From Ditibartonella apihabitans (lineage in GTDB: Bacteria; Pseudomonadota; Alphaproteobacteria; Rhizobiales; Rhizobiaceae): 64,000 nucleotides of DNA. Position 1 is the stretch's first letter; each line of letters opens with the position of its first letter. The notes beneath the pieces were generated by a model. The model was not told the DNA's origin. It searched no databases and saw only the letters and a list, made by a program, of their open reading frames with translations. Location: contig NZ_CP015820.1 of assembly GCF_002007485.1 (NCBI RefSeq), forward strand, positions 1,302,001 to 1,366,000, given 5' to 3'. A program made the translations under genes and the position numbers. Below, in pieces: positions 60,127 through 64,000 of this stretch.

Positions 60127-61543
60127 GATGGTCTCCTTCATTGGCTAGGAATATATGAGCTTTTACGGATTAGTCCGGTAATTCACATATTCTGTATTTG
60201 TATTTGACGAATTCTAAATTGGTGCGGTAACCGCACGCCTTTTGAAATATGGAAAATTTTTCTTTTTCAACAAGCTCGTTTTTGATTTTTTCTCGTTTCT
60301 CGAAGTTAATATTTGTTAATGCTATATCAATCAAGAATGTTCAAAAAAATACTATACTTATTTATCCACTCTACTGTTTCATATTCGAACATATAAATAT
60401 AGTCGTGTAAGTCCATTTTTCATGCGATACGAAAAATAACAAGCTAATTTTACGATATGTTGTCGGAATTTTTTTGGTCATGAATTGATATATGTTTGTT
60501 AAAGAATATAACTTTTTACGTCCGTCGAATTAAACATGATGAAAACATTATGACATATTTTATTGAATGACTAGGCGTAGTTGCGCAGTCGTTTTATTTT
60601 TAGTATTGATAACGAAAAACGTTCGACAGCTTTCATATAAATAAAAATCAGAAATCAAAAATATTTACTTGTCATTTATTATAGTATTATCCTAAATAAA
60701 CTCATAATATCTGTTAAAATAATTAAATTATTATATCGTTATCTATTTTCACCCTATTGGAAATTTCAGTAAAATACCGTTTTTTGCCAATAAAAAACGA
60801 GAACGGACATTTCCAACAAAATCATTGCCATAATTTTATCCATGTTCGGAACAACTCTGCTTTCCGGTTTGCGAAAATCACAGAATGTCCAATCAATAGT
60901 TACATCTCTTACATGTGCGATCACTTAAGTCTGATGAGGAGTGGAAAGTTCAATCACATAATATCCGGTGTATGATGCCGATTTGTCTTTTGAGACGATA
61001 TGAGCCTAACGAGCGAAAAACCGATGCGATTATTCGGCCACCAAATCGATTAACCTGTATTTCCTTAATCTAAAATACAAAAAACCGGCCATTTTTTTGA
61101 CAGCATGGCGGTCCTTCCAAAGTGTCATCGTGAATGGCCGCAACCAATATCTTGAAACAGCAGAGGCAACCATCACTGAAATTTAAACGGAATCGCTTCT
61201 TCTCGATTACTGTTTTTTAAAATCTGTCTTAATCTATCATGTTATTTATTTGGCTAGTTTTTTAACGGAGGCTGTTTCAAAATAGGAACAGAAAATGGCC
61301 TATTTATCACTATTTGATAAATATCAACCTTCAACTTGCTGTTTTTCCATTAGATTTTCCTTTTTTTCGGTTTTTCCAAAAATATTTTTTCTGTCACGAA
61401 ATAGTGATATTTCGCAACTATGAATAGATTGTCACGTTTAATTTTAACTTCAACCCGAAGGCATTCCTGTTGCGGAGGTAGAAACAGGAGAAAATGTTGA
61501 CAAATAAAATTGGAATAAAATTGCATAGAAGGATGCCAAAAAT
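60127..61543. other. 1.4-kb AT-rich intergenic region
   Basis: A long, strongly AT-rich stretch between divergent adhP and the cytochrome operon. A 72-codon frame at 60757-60975 does not look like a protein. The only clear element is an FNR box at 61314-61327. The size could reflect a lost gene or a complex control region. Confidence 0.5.
61314..61327. promoter_or_regulatory. Perfect FNR/Anr-type box upstream of the cytochrome operon
   Basis: TTGAT-AAAT-ATCAA is a perfect match to the FNR consensus TTGAT-N4-ATCAA. Its centre is at 61320.5. A TAGATT at 61351-61356 could be the -10 element of a promoter starting near 61362, which would put the box at about -41.5, the class II activation position. 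It would switch on the operon when oxygen is low. It is about 215 bases upstream of the first start codon. Confidence 0.8.
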
Positions 61544-63166
61544 ATGAAACGGCTAACCCGATGGTTTTTGGTCCTTGTTGTTATAGGGATCGTAGGTTTT
61601 TTTGTTCTTACCTCCCCGATCACTTGGTCACTTACTCATCCCACTCGAGACGTTGCTGATAATACCGCGCCTGATCTGGAAAATGGTCGCGTTGTATTTG
61701 TTGCCAGTGATTGCTCGACCTGTCATGCTTCGCCCAATCAGGATAACCCGCTAAAGCTTGGTGGTGGGCGTGCATTGGACACAGAATTCGGGCGTTTTTA
61801 TATGCCTAATATTTCGTCGGATAAAAAGGACGGCATTGGTAATTGGACACTTGCCGAGTTCACTAAAGCAGTACGAGAAGGTGTAGGGCCAAATGGTATC
61901 ATGCCCGATGGACAAAACCTTTATCCGGCCTTCCCTTACACATCATATCAGCGTTTGACAGCAAATGATGTTCGTGATCTTTTTGCTTACATCAAATCGC
62001 TCGAACCGGTACCAGGTGTTGCACCTGATCATAATTTGAAATTCCCGTTCAATATGCGTCGCGGCATTGGTGTGTGGCGTTTGGCGTTTCTTGACGGTAA
62101 AGCACTGTCACCCATGGCCGTCACACCGACGACAGACACAAAAGACACCAAAGATGAAGAAGCACTCCTCGAACGCGGACGTTACCTCGTTGAAGGAGCC
62201 GGTCACTGTGCCGAATGTCACTCCACACGAAATTTTATAGGCGTGATAAAAAGCAATCTGCGTTATGGCGGTGGTGCTACTCCGGATGGCAAGGGTCATT
62301 TCCCGAATATCAGTCAGGACGATACCGGCATCAAATTCTGGGCTGAAAATTCTATCTTCAATTATTTGAAGACCGGCAAAAGCCCGATTAACAAGGTCGC
62401 TGGCGGCGATATGGCGGAAGTCATCAAAAATACGAAGCAACTTCCCGATGAGGATCTTCGTGCGATGGCCGCCTATATCAAAACCTTGCCAGGCGTTGAT
62501 CTGCCCGCTCCCGGACAGCCGAAGTCAAACCATACTTCGAAGCTTGTAATGTTGCCCACAACAAACAAACTCGACGTTACTTTGCCAACGTCATCGGATA
62601 ATGCGGTTAAAGGTGCAGACACAGTTTATGCTGTCTATACAAAACCGTTTTATGTCGAAGAAAAGGGTTCAGGTGACGAGGATGGTAAGTTATTGGCAGC
62701 AGCCAAGCTCGCGGTTCTTGACCACAAAGGCGATAAGTTGAAAGTTCGTCTCGACGGTTGGCAAATGGACGGTGCTCCCTCGGTAGTCTATGCGCTGAAA
62801 GGCCAACGCATTATGTATGCCGTGTTGGGCGACAAGGCCATGGCCTCCTATAAACTTGGCAAAGCAGTTGTTGATGAGGAAACCAAACAAACCTGGTATC
62901 CTGTAAGTCTCGAATTGTGGACAAGCGATAAGGATGTCAATGTTTCAATCGGCGACATGTGGTCGTACACATCCGATCTCTTCAGTGCAACCTGTAGCGT
63001 TTGCCATTCACTCCCTGAATCCGGCCATTTGCTGGCCAATCAGTGGATCGGTAACCTGAATGCAATGAAACGTTATACGTCTTTGACACCTGACCAATAT
63101 CGTTTGCTCTTGAGCTATCTCCAGAACCATTCGAAAGATGTCAATGACGGTCAAGAGGTACACTGA
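61544..63166 (+). CDS. Tri-haem cytochrome c, di-haem module fused to TorC-like C-terminal domain
   Basis: A 540-residue cytochrome anchored by an N-terminal membrane segment (about residues 7-22). Three haem sites are visible: CSTCH (57-61), CAECH (222-226) and CSVCH (484-488). Residues about 45-315 resemble the di-haem halves of alcohol/gluconate dehydrogenase cytochrome subunits (YMPNIS, GIMPDGQNLYPAFPY, AECHSTRNF). Residues about 360-540 resemble the C-terminal part of TorC: a small domain (DGWQMDGAPSVVYALKG) then a mono-haem domain with NQWIGNLNAMKRY and LLLSYLQNHSKDV. It should pass electrons from the membrane to the downstream molybdoenzyme. The usual tetra-haem NapC/NirT module of TorC is absent. 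The next gene overlaps its stop by one base. Confidence 0.85.
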   Translation: MKRLTRWFLVLVVIGIVGFFVLTSPITWSLTHPTRDVADNTAPDLENGRVVFVASDCSTCHASPNQDNPLKLGGGRALDTEFGRFYMPNISSDKKDGIGNWTLAEFTKAVREGVGPNGIMPDGQNLYPAFPYTSYQRLTANDVRDLFAYIKSLEPVPGVAPDHNLKFPFNMRRGIGVWRLAFLDGKALSPMAVTPTTDTKDTKDEEALLERGRYLVEGAGHCAECHSTRNFIGVIKSNLRYGGGATPDGKGHFPNISQDDTGIKFWAENSIFNYLKTGKSPINKVAGGDMAEVIKNTKQLPDEDLRAMAAYIKTLPGVDLPAPGQPKSNHTSKLVMLPTTNKLDVTLPTSSDNAVKGADTVYAVYTKPFYVEEKGSGDEDGKLLAAAKLAVLDHKGDKLKVRLDGWQMDGAPSVVYALKGQRIMYAVLGDKAMASYKLGKAVVDEETKQTWYPVSLELWTSDKDVNVSIGDMWSYTSDLFSATCSVCHSLPESGHLLANQWIGNLNAMKRYTSLTPDQYRLLLSYLQNHSKDVNDGQEVH

Positions 63167-63831
63167 TGGCTGTTGTTCAATCAGAAACGTCATATAGCGG
63201 AAACAAGCAACCGAATTCTCGGGAAGATCAGGCTCAAGCGACAATAACCGATTGGTTCGCCCGTTTATTCATCGCCCCGCCGAAGATCGAATTGCTTGAG
63301 GAATGTCGTTCGCTTCCCGTTATGACTTTTCTGGAAGAATTCGGTGAAGAGCTCAAAGCTACGGAGTTAACCACAATGATTGCGGATTATTTCCGCAATC
63401 ATTCTCCGGAAGAGCTCAATCATTTGATTTCGCAGCAATATATAAGTTTGTTTGACGGAGCTCTTGGACCGCTCTCTGTTCCTCCCTATGAAAGTTACTA
63501 TCGGGATGAAAACGGAAGATTATTCCAGGCCCCATATGTCGAAATGCTGGATGTATTGACGAGACTTGATGTTTCGGTTGCTGCATCTTGCAAAGAACCG
63601 GCCGATCATATTGCTTTGGAATTGGCCGCTTTGGCTGAAGCTTTCCGTCAACATGATCAAGACGCCATTCGCAACATGACATCTCGTCTGGCTTCATGGC
63701 TTCCCGAAATGCATGCTGCATTGGGTAAAGTGGCTAGTCATAGCCTCTATACCCATTTGGTCGAGTTGCTTATTATTTATCTTTCGTCTTTCGGTCGCCT
63801 CTTTGGCAACCAAGACAACATTAAACACTAG
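63166..63831 (+). CDS. TorD/DmsD-family molybdoenzyme chaperone
   Basis: A 221-residue cytoplasmic protein of the TorD family. These chaperones bind the Tat signal of a molybdoenzyme and hold it until the cofactor is inserted. Typical blocks are YISLFDGALGPLSVPPYESYYRDENGRLFQAP, cut here to the core PPYESYY, and the later HIALELAAL stretch. The first ~35 residues are less conserved. It starts at the last base of the cytochrome stop, and the molybdoenzyme gene follows 9 bases later. The family is clear; naming it TorD itself depends on the client. Confidence 0.82.
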   Translation: MAVVQSETSYSGNKQPNSREDQAQATITDWFARLFIAPPKIELLEECRSLPVMTFLEEFGEELKATELTTMIADYFRNHSPEELNHLISQQYISLFDGALGPLSVPPYESYYRDENGRLFQAPYVEMLDVLTRLDVSVAASCKEPADHIALELAALAEAFRQHDQDAIRNMTSRLASWLPEMHAALGKVASHSLYTHLVELLIIYLSSFGRLFGNQDNIKH

Positions 63832-63840
63832 GAGAATGCT

Positions 63841-64000
63841 ATGTCATTCGACAAAACAAAAATTACCCTACCGGACATGAACCGCCGTTCATTCCTCAAA
63901 AGTAGTGCTATGTTGACCATGGTCGGTGCCGCGAGCGGTTCGCTTCTCAGCCGCGGTGCACAGGCTCAATCAGCCTCCAAATTGACTATGTCCGGCAGTC
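63841..64000 (+). CDS. Tat-exported molybdopterin oxidoreductase (3' partial)
   Basis: Only the first 53 codons are in the window. The twin-arginine signal is NRRSFLKSSAMLTMVGAA, followed by a hydrophobic stretch and AQAQS near the cleavage site. The ribosome-binding site AGGAGA precedes the ATG. The preceding TorD chaperone and TorC-like cytochrome indicate a TMAO/DMSO/biotin sulfoxide reductase-type enzyme (TorA family). That identity comes from context, since no catalytic sequence is visible. Confidence 0.7.
   Translation, partial: MSFDKTKITLPDMNRRSFLKSSAMLTMVGAASGSLLSRGAQAQSASKLTMSGS

Noticed and set aside
60757..60975. 72-codon frame in the AT-rich gap
   Set aside because: Odd amino acid composition with no family and no ribosome-binding site.
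1..64000. CRISPR arrays, insertion sequences, prophage, tRNA or rRNA
   Set aside because: No regularly spaced repeats, transposase or integrase frames, or RNA gene patterns were found on either strand by reading.

Overview
The window looks like a chromosomal segment of a low-GC alphaproteobacterium of the order Rhizobiales. A Bartonella-like genome, such as the Bartonella apis group from bees, fits best. The grounds are the AT-rich but otherwise Rhizobiales-type proteins, an aapJQMP amino-acid transporter, an lpiA-acvB lipid operon, and a lexA gene with the alphaproteobacterial SOS operator GAAC-N7-GAAC. The genus is inferred from protein content, not from a marker gene such as 16S rRNA.

Layout. 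1-1.6 kb: end of tatD and a PhnP-like metallo-hydrolase. 2.2-8.2 kb: a complete ferric-siderophore-type uptake operon (ATPase, two permeases, periplasmic binding protein, TonB-dependent receptor), followed by a TetR regulator. 9.6-12.9 kb: an HpaR-like MarR regulator and about 2.8 kb of gene-poor, apparently decayed DNA with a spore-coat-U (Csu pilin) domain remnant. 12.9-18.2 kb: lexA, rimO, bpt, a YrbL-like gene, queC and queF. 18.3-31.3 kb: parC, an unrecognised exported protein with a broken tandem copy, aspS, rnd, a frameshifted pfkB, ppx (frameshifted near its end) and ppk. 31.9-39 kb: a zinc-finger protein, an FAD monooxygenase, the aap operon and metC. 39-50.8 kb: dnaE, recG, a phosphodiester glycosidase, glmS, glmU and ccdA. 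51-58 kb: lpiA/mprF with a frameshifted acvB, then ybdD-cstA. 59-64 kb: a zinc alcohol dehydrogenase, a long AT-rich gap with a perfect FNR box, and the start of an anaerobic respiratory operon.

The most interesting system is at the right edge. A tri-haem cytochrome c joins an alcohol-dehydrogenase-type di-haem module to a TorC-like C-terminal domain. It is followed by a TorD-family chaperone and a Tat-exported molybdoenzyme that runs off the window. A perfect FNR site (TTGAT-N4-ATCAA) lies upstream, in class II spacing to a possible -10 element. I read this as an oxygen-regulated terminal reductase whose usual tetra-haem NapC/NirT donor has been replaced.

A second theme is gene breakage. 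pfkB, ppx, acvB and the exported-protein copy carry about six single-base frameshifts in all, while the frames on both sides still encode recognisable protein. Either this lineage is losing genes or the assembly has single-base deletion errors. Reads would decide. No tRNA, rRNA, CRISPR array or insertion sequence was found.
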